Positions 1-5,278 of a stretch of 9,008 nucleotides of DNA are shown here, one piece after another; positions within the stretch are counted from its first letter, which is position 1; the number at the start of each line of letters is the position of its first letter. The position numbers and the translations under genes were made by a program. The stretch covers positions 1 through 9,008 of the forward strand of contig JAMCTB010000249.1 in the NCBI GenBank assembly GCA_023380955.1, written 5' to 3'. The stretch comes from Chloroflexota bacterium. Lineage in GTDB: Bacteria; Chloroflexota; UBA6077. Below the pieces are notes generated by a model. The model was not told where the DNA came from. It saw only the letters and a program-made list of their open reading frames with translations, and ran no database searches.

Positions 1-1
1 G

Positions 2-139
2 CTACGGCAGGAAGTGTTCTGTAATCAGCGATTGTCGGAAGTGGAGCGCCGGAAGGCGGTTAGGAAGGTCCTGCCGCTGCCCCTGGATGGCAGCCGCGTC
101 GATCTGTACTGCGATGGGAAGTTCGTGGGGGCGGTATAG
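2..139 (+). CDS. 3' end of an unrecognised protein (partial)
   Basis: An open frame runs from the window edge to a TAG at 137-139, giving 45 C-terminal residues that begin LRQEVFCNQRLSEVERRKAV and end VDLYCDGKFVGAV. Third codon positions are mostly G or C, as in neighbouring genes, which supports real coding. The tail (basic helix, then a beta-rich stretch with a DGSRVDLYCDGK segment) faintly recalls C-termini of IS481/Mu-like transposases, but this is too weak for a name. It ends 34 bases before the L25 start on the same strand, so the two could be co-transcribed. Confidence 0.4.
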   Translation, partial: LRQEVFCNQRLSEVERRKAVRKVLPLPLDGSRVDLYCDGKFVGAV

Positions 140-173
140 CGGGTCTCTCATGGGGACCTGTAGAGGAGAAGGT

Positions 174-809
174 ATGAGCAGTCAACTGGAACTGGCGGCG
201 GAGGAGCGGGCCGTATCGGGAAAAGGGCAGCTGAGACAGCTTCGTCACCAGGGGATGGTTCCGGCCAACGTGTACGGCGGCCATCAGCCCTCGGTGTCGC
301 TACAGGTGAACGGCGTGGCGTTTCAGAAGCTGTTGGGCCACGGCGGGAACACGGTCATCCTGTCGTTAAAGGTGGGCACCCAGCCCGCGGTCCAGGCCCT
401 GATCAAGCAGGTGCAACACGACCCCCGCGGTGGGGGGATAACCCATGTGGATTTCTACCGGGTCGCGGCAACGGAGAAGCTGAAGACCTCCGTTCAGCTC
501 CAGTTCATCAACGAGGCGGGGGCTGCCAGCCTGAGCGACATAACGGTGTTGCGGCCGCTGAACGAGGTGATGGTGGAGTGTCTGCCGGGCGACCTTCCGG
601 CCGCCATCCAGGTGGATCTCTCCGAGTTGAAGGAGGTGGGAGCCGTGATCCGGGTGGGGAATCTGGTGGTGGGCCCGGGGGTTACCATCTTGACCGACCA
701 CGGCGAGATGGTGGCGGGCCTGCATCAGCGGACTCCCACGGAGAAGGCGGAGGGAGTTGAGGCGAAGGCTGAGACCGCCCCTGCGGCTGGGACCCCGGCA
801 GGGGGATGA
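174..809 (+). CDS. rplY: 50S ribosomal protein L25, CTC/TL5 form
   Basis: This is the 5S-rRNA-binding protein of the large ribosomal subunit, in the long two-domain CTC (TL5) form, 211 residues. The N-terminal L25 domain (about 5-95) contains KGQLRQLRHQGMVPANVYGG and the hallmark HVDFYRV at 91-97. The C-terminal TL5 beta domain spans about 100-187 (PLNEVMVECLPGDLPAAIQVDLS, then VGNLVVGPGVTIL). A low-complexity Glu/Ala/Pro/Gly tail follows, as is common in this family. The ATG at 174 is chosen over the in-frame ATG at 87 because GAGGAGAAGG lies just upstream and homologues begin close to this point; the 29 extra residues would overlap the upstream gene. No promoter is evident directly in front. 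It ends with TGA at 807-809, which shows that TGA serves as a normal stop here. Confidence 0.93.
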   Translation: MSSQLELAAEERAVSGKGQLRQLRHQGMVPANVYGGHQPSVSLQVNGVAFQKLLGHGGNTVILSLKVGTQPAVQALIKQVQHDPRGGGITHVDFYRVAATEKLKTSVQLQFINEAGAASLSDITVLRPLNEVMVECLPGDLPAAIQVDLSELKEVGAVIRVGNLVVGPGVTILTDHGEMVAGLHQRTPTEKAEGVEAKAETAPAAGTPAGG

Positions 810-904
810 AGCGAGCGGCAGTAGGCCGGTCGATCGAATGGCGGACGTGGCGCGCAGTTGAGACTTCGTCGTGATCTTCCTGGCGAGGAACAGGACGATG
901 CGCA

Positions 905-933
905 TTGCATTGAACAGCCAACTGTGGTATAAG
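905..933 (+). promoter_or_regulatory. Candidate sigma-70 promoter of the zinc-ribbon gene
   Basis: TTGCAT (905-910) and TATAAG (928-933) are separated by 17 bases, and a TG at 925-926 gives an extended -10. Transcription would begin near 940, leaving a 5' leader of about 130 bases before the ATG at 1071. The rest of the 810-1070 gap shows no gene or other clear structure. Confidence 0.6.
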
Positions 934-1070
934 AATATTGCTGGTAAAGTTCCGCAGTTCGCCAAGGCAGCAGGGTTAGTGGTTCGTTCGTTCAGACCCC
1001 TCCCCCGAAACCCATCGCGCTGACGGATCGTTCCAAGCACTAAACTCTATTGGGAGTCAGCGTAACCAAC

Positions 1071-1436
1071 ATGCAAGACAAGAGCCTCACCTGTCGCGAC
1101 TGTGGCAACGAGTTCATCTTCACGGCGAGCGAGCAGGAGTTCTTCGCACAGAAGGGCTTCACCAACGAGCCGGGCCGGTGCCCGGAGTGCCGCGCGGCCC
1201 GCAAGGCCACCCGCGGCGGTGGCTATTCCGGCGGTGGCTATTCCAGCGGTGGGTACGAGCGCAGGGAGCGGGAGATGTTCCCGGCCGTGTGCGCCCAGTG
1301 CGGGAAGGCTACCCAGGTGCCGTTCCAGCCTAGCGGCGACAGGCCCGTTTACTGCTCCGACTGCTACTCCTCCCAGCGGTCCTCCAACGGGGGCGGGTAC
1401 GGAGGCAGCCGCGGCGGCGGTCGCAGCCGCTGGTAG
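1071..1436 (+). CDS. Small zinc-ribbon protein with Gly/Tyr/Arg-rich linker and tail
   Basis: A 121-residue protein with four CxxC knuckles: C8/C11 (LTCRDCGNEF), C37/C40 (RCPECRAARK), C74/C77 (AVCAQCGKAT) and C95/C98 (VYCSDCYSSQ). Together these would build two zinc-binding units. They are joined by a low-complexity GGGYSGGGYSSGGY linker (about 49-62), and the chain ends in a GGGYGGSRGGGRSRW tail of RGG type, suggestive of nucleic-acid binding. Proteins of this 'zinc-ribbon / CxxC-x17-CxxC' type are frequent in Chloroflexota; their role is unknown. The ATG at 1071 is chosen rather than the in-frame TTG at 1050 because homologues start with xQDKxLTCRDCG; GGAG at 1053-1056 is a distant, weak ribosome site. 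Its own promoter lies upstream and a hairpin terminator downstream, so it is probably a single-gene transcript. Confidence 0.85.
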   Translation: MQDKSLTCRDCGNEFIFTASEQEFFAQKGFTNEPGRCPECRAARKATRGGGYSGGGYSSGGYERREREMFPAVCAQCGKATQVPFQPSGDRPVYCSDCYSSQRSSNGGGYGGSRGGGRSRW

Positions 1437-1478
1437 GCAGCTAGCCCAGCATCCCAGAAGGTAATAGCGTCTAACCCA

Positions 1479-1502
1479 GGGGGTGGCCAACCGGCCACCC
1501 CC
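1479..1502 (+). terminator. GC-rich hairpin terminator after the zinc-ribbon gene
   Basis: A perfect 10-bp stem (GGGGGTGGCC / GGCCACCCCC) encloses an AACC loop 42 bases after the stop codon. There is no strong T tract (TCTGCTGTCTGT follows), so termination is likely but not of textbook form. Confidence 0.6.
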
Positions 1503-1536
1503 TCTGCTGTCTGTGGGGCTCGAAGGGGCAGAAGAT

Positions 1537-1564
1537 CAGCCTTTTGGCTGCCGGCTACGCCGGC
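1537..1564. repeat. Two adjacent small hairpins
   Basis: CAGCC-TTTT-GGCTG (1537-1550) is followed directly by GCCGG-CTACG-CCGGC (1550-1564). They sit in the 1437-1631 gap, which shows no gene. They may be a second terminator element or an unrelated structure. Confidence 0.3.
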
Positions 1565-1631
1565 CAGGAGAAGGGGAGGATCGTTTCCCCCGTCCGCGCG
1601 AAGACCGGGATAGAGTGAAGACGCGGATGTA

Positions 1632-1660
1632 GTGACAGTAACATCAACGCGTGATACACT
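1632..1660 (+). promoter_or_regulatory. Candidate promoter of the recombinase-like / glutaredoxin / groES unit
   Basis: GTGACA (1632-1637) and TACACT (1655-1660) are spaced by exactly 17 bases, with a TG at 1652-1653 (TGa) in the extended -10 position. The predicted start near 1667 leaves a leader of about 90 bases that contains a 7-bp hairpin (CCTGCCG-GTTAG-CGGCAGG, 1703-1721). No other promoter is evident before the three downstream same-strand genes. Confidence 0.55.
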
Positions 1661-1758
1661 GTGTCCCGAGCCGTAGACCCGGGGTTGGGGGGACCGGCCC
1701 ATCCTGCCGGTTAGCGGCAGGGGAGCTACGACGAGACTCGAGGCAGGTGAGAACAGGG

Positions 1759-2925
1759 GTGAGCGGAAAGCGACCGATCGATCCCAATAGCGAGCGGCCC
1801 GGGTGCGAGGACGACCTGCCGGCGGTGGGAGCGCTTTCCGGCAAGTTGATGCGTGCCAGGGAGGGCAAGAACCCCGGTTTCAAGCCCCCTTACGGATACG
1901 GGAGCGACCCGGAGTCCGGTGCCTTCGTCGTGGATCCCGCCGAGGCCGGGGTGGTCCGCCGAATCTACGCGCTTCATCGCCAGGGTTGCGGGGTCATCAA
2001 CATCGCCCGCCGTCTGAACGAGGAGGGGAGCTGCTTCCGACGTGGGAGACGGTGGGGCCAGGGCACGGTGAGGAAGATCCTGGAGAACCCCATCTACCGT
2101 GGGGAGTTGCAGTACGGGCGCAGCTCGCGAAACCCCAGCCACGGGAGGCGGGAGGGCGAGCCTTTCTACCTCCACCATGAGCCCAAGGTTGTGCTTCAGG
2201 ATGCCCTTCCGGCCATCGTGTCGAGGGAGGAGTGGGCCGTGGCCCAACTGATCCGCGCCTCGCGACCGGGTGCGGCGAGGGGGACGTCGGGTCGGGCTTT
2301 CTCCAGCAGCCATCTGCTGTCCGGAATCGCCTGCTGTCGTTGCGGCCAGAGCATCGTGGGGCACAGGGGCCGGGGTGACGGCTGCGTCTACTACTGCTGC
2401 TCGGGCCGGCGGAAGAAGGGCAAACGAGGCTGCAACTGCGGGTACCTTCAGCAGGGCGTGGTCGATCGGATCGTTCTCGCTCGCTTCCGGGAGGAGTTTC
2501 TTCGAGGGCTGGAGACCAGGCAGCAGCGGGTCGAGGCGGATCGGGAAGCCGCGGCAAACAGAGCCCGTGAAGCGCGAGAAGGGGTGGCGGCAGCGGCGGC
2601 CTGCCGTGCCCGGCAGGGCCAGCAGCGAGCCGACTCGGATCGGGAAGGCCGGCGGGCGGGGGAGCCGGTCGAGGCGTTGGAGAGGGAGCTTCGGGAAGCC
2701 GAGGCGGAGATGGGCCTCTGGGCGTACGAGGCCGAGATGGTCGAACAGGCCCGGGACATTCAGGGAGTGCCCGTCGAGCGGCAGAAGCAGCTGCTGAGGC
2801 ACTTCGTTCGATCCGTCCGGCTGTTTCGAGAAGAGGGCAGCCAACAGGTGATCTGCGACCTTCGACTGAAAGAGCCCGGGACGGGGCTCGGACGGCCAGG
2901 GATGCAGGCTCCAGCGAGCGGGTAG
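1759..2925 (+). CDS. Large-serine-recombinase-like protein lacking the catalytic domain
   Basis: A 388-residue protein matching the C-terminal two thirds of large serine recombinases. Residues about 35-165 are the Recombinase domain (PPYGYG at 43-48; VVRRIYALHRQGCGVINIAR; GTVRKILENPIYRGE). A zinc beta-ribbon follows, with C192, C193, C195, then C213, C214 and C225, C227 and the preceding LLSGI. A charged Glu/Arg/Ala coiled coil comes next, and then the usual ending (PVERQKQLLRHFVRSVRLF). The ~150-residue N-terminal resolvase domain with the nucleophilic serine is absent: upstream is only a 34-residue linker and no resolvase motif. The frame has no internal stop. The GTG at 1759 is chosen because AGGTGAG (1744-1750) lies 8 bases upstream; a GTG at 1651 in the same frame overlaps the promoter -10. 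It is either a truncated integrase remnant or a stand-alone DNA-binding protein. It could not catalyse recombination alone. Confidence 0.75.
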   Translation: MSGKRPIDPNSERPGCEDDLPAVGALSGKLMRAREGKNPGFKPPYGYGSDPESGAFVVDPAEAGVVRRIYALHRQGCGVINIARRLNEEGSCFRRGRRWGQGTVRKILENPIYRGELQYGRSSRNPSHGRREGEPFYLHHEPKVVLQDALPAIVSREEWAVAQLIRASRPGAARGTSGRAFSSSHLLSGIACCRCGQSIVGHRGRGDGCVYYCCSGRRKKGKRGCNCGYLQQGVVDRIVLARFREEFLRGLETRQQRVEADREAAANRAREAREGVAAAAACRARQGQQRADSDREGRRAGEPVEALERELREAEAEMGLWAYEAEMVEQARDIQGVPVERQKQLLRHFVRSVRLFREEGSQQVICDLRLKEPGTGLGRPGMQAPASG

Positions 2926-2958
2926 GCCGCGGGAGCCCACAGCGATAAGGAGATCGAG

Positions 2959-3210
2959 ATGGTCGAAAGTCAACCAAGGATTGTCGTTTTCACAACACCC
3001 ACTTGACCCTGGTGCCGCCGGGTCAAGCAATACCTCCAGAGCAAAGGCTTCAAGTTCCGAGAGGCGGACGTGTCCAGGGACCAGGCCGCGGCCCGGGACA
3101 TGGCTCGTGTGACGGGGCAGATGGGGGTACCGGTGACCCTGATCGGCAGCCGACCGGTGGTCGGTTTCAACCAGGCGGAGATCGATAGACTGCTGGGCAT
3201 CAAGAATTAG
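2959..3210 (+). CDS. Glutaredoxin-like selenoprotein (in-frame TGA = selenocysteine)
   Basis: Reading through one TGA (3004-3006, codon 16) gives an 83-residue glutaredoxin/NrdH-like thioredoxin-fold protein: beta1 RIVVFTTPT, active site U16-P-W-C19, helix RRVKQYLQSKG, beta2 FKFREADVS, the cis-proline loop GQMGVPVT (Pro58), then PVVGF (66-70) and a final helix NQAEIDRLLG. Homologues carry Cys at position 16 (TPTCPWC), exactly where redox selenoproteins place Sec, so it probably acts as a thiol/selenol-disulphide oxidoreductase in the cytoplasm. The start has a strong ribosome site (AAGGAGAT, 2947-2954). Coding continues for 67 intact codons after the TGA to TAG at 3208-3210. It lies 33 bases after the recombinase-like gene and 14 before groES, so it is probably co-transcribed. 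TGA ends L25 and the CDF gene, so code reassignment is excluded. A TGC-to-TGA sequencing error or a nonsense mutation remain the alternatives. Standard gene callers would miss or split it. Confidence 0.82.
3002..3027 (+). promoter_or_regulatory. Inverted repeat around the TGA, possible SECIS element
   Basis: CTTGACCC (3002-3009) and GGGTCAAG (3020-3027) form a perfect 8-bp stem with the 10-base loop TGGTGCCGCC; the TGA is in the 5' arm. Bacterial SECIS hairpins lie immediately 3' of the UGA, usually with the apical loop some 16 or more bases downstream, so this exact fold is not canonical. A weaker alternative (CTGG 3009-3012 with CCAG 3036-3039) would place GGGTC (3020-3024) near the apical loop, resembling the GGUC loop of the E. 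coli fdhF SECIS. Folding has not been computed. Confidence 0.4.
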
Positions 3211-3224
3211 AAGGGAGAACAGAG

Positions 3225-3503
3225 ATGCGCATCGAGCCCCTCGACGATAGGCTGTTGGTGCAGGTGGATGAGGACGGTGCGGAGCAGAAGACCGCCTCCG
3301 GCCTCTACCTGCCGGACACGGCGAAGGAGAAGCCTCGAACGGGCACGGTCCTGGCAGTGGGCACCGACGAGGACTTGCGGGAGAAGATCAAGGAAGGAGA
3401 CCGCATCCTCTATGGGAAGTACACCGGCGACGAGGTCGAATTGAACGGCAAGAAGGTGCTGGTGCTGGCCCGCAACGAGGTCCTTGCCCTCGTGCGGGAG
3501 TAG
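3225..3503 (+). CDS. groES: Co-chaperonin GroES (Hsp10), orphan copy
   Basis: A 92-residue Hsp10, the lid of the GroEL folding chamber. The N-terminus IEPLDDRLLVQ is the family signature. The mobile loop lies at about 17-40, with SGLYLPDTA in place of the usual GGIVL segment. GTVLAVG (40-46), EGDRILYGKYTGDEVELNG (57-75) and the closing VLARNEVLALV complete the fold. Length is normal. The ATG at 3225 follows GGGAG (3213-3217) by 7 bases. No groEL follows: the next sequence is a GC-rich hairpin and minus-strand material. It is probably expressed with the glutaredoxin gene upstream. No CIRCE-type inverted repeat is seen in front of it. A second, groEL-linked groES elsewhere in the genome would be expected. 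Confidence 0.93.
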   Translation: MRIEPLDDRLLVQVDEDGAEQKTASGLYLPDTAKEKPRTGTVLAVGTDEDLREKIKEGDRILYGKYTGDEVELNGKKVLVLARNEVLALVRE

Positions 3504-3737
3504 CAGGGCACCGTGGGTGGGGGGCGCCCCGGCGGGGGCCTCCACCCAACTGCCGCCCGAGACGGTGCTCCGAACCAGGTCGCTGCCCAGGTGTCGGGAC
3601 ACGATCTGGGTAGCCAGATAGGTTGGCACCGGCCTGCTCACGTCCCCTGCCTCGAAGTAGGTGAAGGCCGAGGCGGAGCCCTCCGGAACCGAGATGGCGA
3701 AGTAGTGGGCGGAGGACACCCCTCTGTATTTGGCCAA
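3504..3737 (-). pseudogene. Possible gene remnant, unrecognised protein
   Basis: On the minus strand a frame from a TTG at 3737 reads AKYRGVSSAHYFAISVPEGS and onward through RPVPTYLATQIVSRHLGSDLVRST. Third positions are strongly G/C and the residue pattern looks protein-like, unlike the plus-strand frames here. However, the frame has no stop before it runs antisense through all of groES to 3207, which is implausible for an intact gene, and no ribosome site precedes the TTG. Either this is the 5' part of a gene cut off by insertion of the groES block, or it is a chance frame. It lies 65 bases downstream of flgM on the same strand. No family is recognised. Confidence 0.3.
3515..3547 (+). terminator. 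GC-rich inverted repeat after groES
   Basis: GGGTGG (3515-3520) pairs with CCACCC (3542-3547). Inside, GCCCC (3526-3530) can pair with GGGGC (3535-3539). It starts 11 bases after the groES stop. No T tract follows, so its role as terminator is inferred from position. Confidence 0.4.
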
Positions 3738-3802
3738 GGCAAGCCAGCTTACAATGTGATTACAGATTGCTCTGCCGTGCGGACTCGGCGCAAGATGCTC
3801 GC

Positions 3803-4102
3803 CTACTGCTCCTTGCGTCCGAGCATGTGCTCCGCGATCTCCCGGCTGTCCAGCACGTAGCTCCCCTTCTCTATGGCCTGTTGGAGCTCCCGCACCTTGT
3901 CCTCGCGGACGTCGGGGGCTTCGTCGACGGCCTGCCCCAACCGGCTCAGAAGCCTCGCCCTCTCCGAGAGGGCGATCTGATCGGCAGGAGCGCTCTGGTT
4001 GTGCCGTTCGTGGCTTCCACCGACCCGAGGGTTGGGTCGGGGCGTCCTATGGACCGGGTCTCGCTGCGCGGGATCCACACCGGATTGCTCGATTCTATCC
4101 AT
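3803..4102 (-). CDS. flgM: Negative regulator of flagellin synthesis FlgM (anti-sigma-28 factor)
   Basis: A 99-residue protein. After a variable, probably disordered N-terminus (1-40) comes the FlgM signature: DQIALSERARLLSRL (41-55), then DKVRELQQAIEKGSYVLD (68-85) and SREIAEHML (86-94). In flagellated bacteria FlgM binds and silences the flagellar sigma factor FliA and is exported through the hook-basal body to release late flagellar genes. The ATG at 4102 has GAGGA (4109-4113) 6 bases upstream on the minus strand, and a good promoter lies about 120 bases upstream. No other flagellar gene (flgN, flgK, fliA, fliW) is in the window, so it stands alone here. Confidence 0.82.
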   Translation of the reverse strand: MDRIEQSGVDPAQRDPVHRTPRPNPRVGGSHERHNQSAPADQIALSERARLLSRLGQAVDEAPDVREDKVRELQQAIEKGSYVLDSREIAEHMLGRKEQ

Positions 4103-4226
4103 CCCCCATCCTCGCGGGCCCCTGGGTTCCAGCGGCCCTTCCTACCGAACCGAGAGTGTAGCTACTGGGGATCGAAGGGCGCGGGGACCGACCCCGTTCA
4201 GACCCTCCGCGAGAAACGATGCTACA

Positions 4227-4255
4227 ACTGTATCACTCCTACGGCCTAGCCGCAA
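4227..4255 (-). promoter_or_regulatory. Candidate promoter of flgM
   Basis: On the minus strand, TTGCGG (4255-4250) and TACAGT (4232-4227) are spaced by 17 bases, with TGA just before the -10 giving an extended -10. The predicted start near 4220 leaves a leader of about 118 bases before the flgM ATG. This is sigma-70 type rather than the flagellar sigma-28 pattern. Confidence 0.5.
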
Positions 4256-4317
4256 TGACACGCAGCGCTGCTCCCAGGGCTCATCGGCAAAGTGTGATCC
4301 ATTTGCTTCAAGTAGGC

Positions 4318-4333
4318 GGGGTTGCCCCAACCC
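4318..4333 (-). terminator. Short hairpin downstream of the acetyltransferase gene
   Basis: GGGTTG (4319-4324) and CAACCC (4328-4333) form a 6-bp stem with a CCC loop, about 110 bases after the minus-strand acetyltransferase stop. No T tract follows. The rest of 4103-4443 holds only the flgM promoter; no gene is seen. Confidence 0.25.
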
Positions 4334-4443
4334 TGCGGTCGAGACGGGCGAGATGACGACGGGCGCGCGAACTCAGTAGACTCCGTGACATGTTGCGCCT
4401 CACCATAGAGTCCACGGCCGCTCGCCGCAACCCTTCGCCAGTC

Positions 4444-5064
4444 CTACTGTGGAACCTCCGCAGACAAGGAGCGCACCCAATCGAGACCTGAGTAGTCCGC
4501 CGGCGTGAGCCCGAAGACGTGGCGATCGGAGGGTAGCCCATAGCCGTCGGGGGCGCAGTTGCGGAGAGTTCCCTCCAGAACGAAGCCGAGCCGACGGGCA
4601 ACGTTGCAGCTGCGGACGTTGCGGGGATCTACATGGATCTCCACCCGGTTGGCGTCGAGGGTACCGAAGGCCACGCGGGTCAGAAGTTGAACAGCCTCCT
4701 GCATGTAGCCTTGCCCCTCCGCTGAGGTGCGGAGCCAGTAGCCGATCTCGAAGGAGCGAATTCCCCAATCCAGATGGTGAAAGCCGCCCACTCCCAGAAG
4801 ACGGCGACCATTCCGGTCGAGTATCCCCATGTGGAGGTTCTCTCGCAGTAGCCACTCGGCCTGAGCCCGAGCCACAAAGAGCCGCACATCCTCCACCGAA
4901 CGGTCGCTCTGTACCCAGGGCATCCAGGGTTCCAGCCTCTCACGGCTCTCCTCGATGGCCTCCCAAAGGGCAAGAGCATCGTCGGCGCGGAAGGGCCGAA
5001 GCCGTATCCTGGGGTCGTCTAGTTCCTCGGGTACATCGATCAGGACTGGCGATTGTGTGCTCAT
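4444..5064 (-). CDS. GNAT-family N-acetyltransferase, RimJ/RimL type
   Basis: A 206-residue GNAT enzyme of the Acetyltransf_3 type (RimJ/RimL, ribosomal-protein N-terminal acetyltransferases and relatives). It begins with the typical substrate-side strand IRLRPFRADDALALWEAIEE (20-39). It continues with LEPWMPWV (44-51) and GVGGFHHLD (91-99), then the acetyl-CoA pyrophosphate loop SAEGQGYMQEAVQLL (114-128, the Q/RxxGxG/A motif). The late motif HVDPRNVRSCNVARRLGFVLEG (144-165) has the conserved Asn-x-x-S-x-x-(A)-R-x-L-G-F pattern. The substrate cannot be told from sequence: protein N-terminus, antibiotic or small amine are all possible. The ATG at 5064 follows AGGAG by 7 bases. It appears to be a single-gene unit with a TATAAT box upstream. 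Confidence 0.88.
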   Translation of the reverse strand: MSTQSPVLIDVPEELDDPRIRLRPFRADDALALWEAIEESRERLEPWMPWVQSDRSVEDVRLFVARAQAEWLLRENLHMGILDRNGRRLLGVGGFHHLDWGIRSFEIGYWLRTSAEGQGYMQEAVQLLTRVAFGTLDANRVEIHVDPRNVRSCNVARRLGFVLEGTLRNCAPDGYGLPSDRHVFGLTPADYSGLDWVRSLSAEVPQ

Positions 5065-5175
5065 GACCAGACTCCTAGAGGTCGGCTCGAGCGATCCACA
5101 CGGGCAGGTAGCTCAGCAACTGTCTCATTACCTTGCCGGAGGAATCGAGGCACACACGTAGAAGAGCAGGGGATC

Positions 5176-5181
5176 ATTATA
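5176..5181 (-). promoter_or_regulatory. Consensus -10 box upstream of the acetyltransferase gene
   Basis: A perfect TATAAT reads on the minus strand at 5181-5176, about 105 bases before the start after allowing for the transcription start. No good -35 is present at 16-19 bases; TGTCAC (5206-5201) at a 19-base spacing is the best. The 5065-5278 gap otherwise holds only the palindrome at 5236-5263. Confidence 0.4.
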
Positions 5182-5235
5182 CACAACGAGGAAGCCCGGG
5201 GTGACACTCGGTCTCGCTAGACAGGCGTAAGTTCG

Positions 5236-5263
5236 GTAGGGGCGGTTCGCGAACCGCCCCTAC
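5236..5263. repeat. 28-nt perfect palindrome, REP-like or terminator
   Basis: Fourteen bases (GTAGGGGCGGTTCG) are followed at once by their exact reverse complement, with no mismatches. It lies 16 bases beyond the sod stop codon on the minus strand. Near-identical GTAGGGGCG-type palindromes are dispersed in many Chloroflexota and other genomes, so it may be a REP-like mobile palindrome used here as a sod terminator. There is no T tract on either side. Confidence 0.7.
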
Positions 5264-5278
5264 GGCTTTGTCACCAGG

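Noticed and set aside
366..1040. Minus-strand frame antisense to L25
   Set aside because: L25 on the plus strand is certain and this frame shows no family resemblance.
1220..1255. Tandem DNA repeat in the zinc-ribbon gene
   Set aside because: It is the coding basis of the GGYS linker rather than an independent repeat element.
3004..3006. TGA read as tryptophan or glycine by an altered genetic code
   Set aside because: TGA is the ordinary stop of the L25 gene (807-809) and the CDF gene (7263-7265), so a changed code does not fit.
1726..3030. A 434-codon minus-strand frame across the recombinase-like gene
   Set aside because: The plus strand carries recognisable Recombinase and zinc-ribbon motifs; the minus frame gives no family and is Pro/Arg/Leu-rich.
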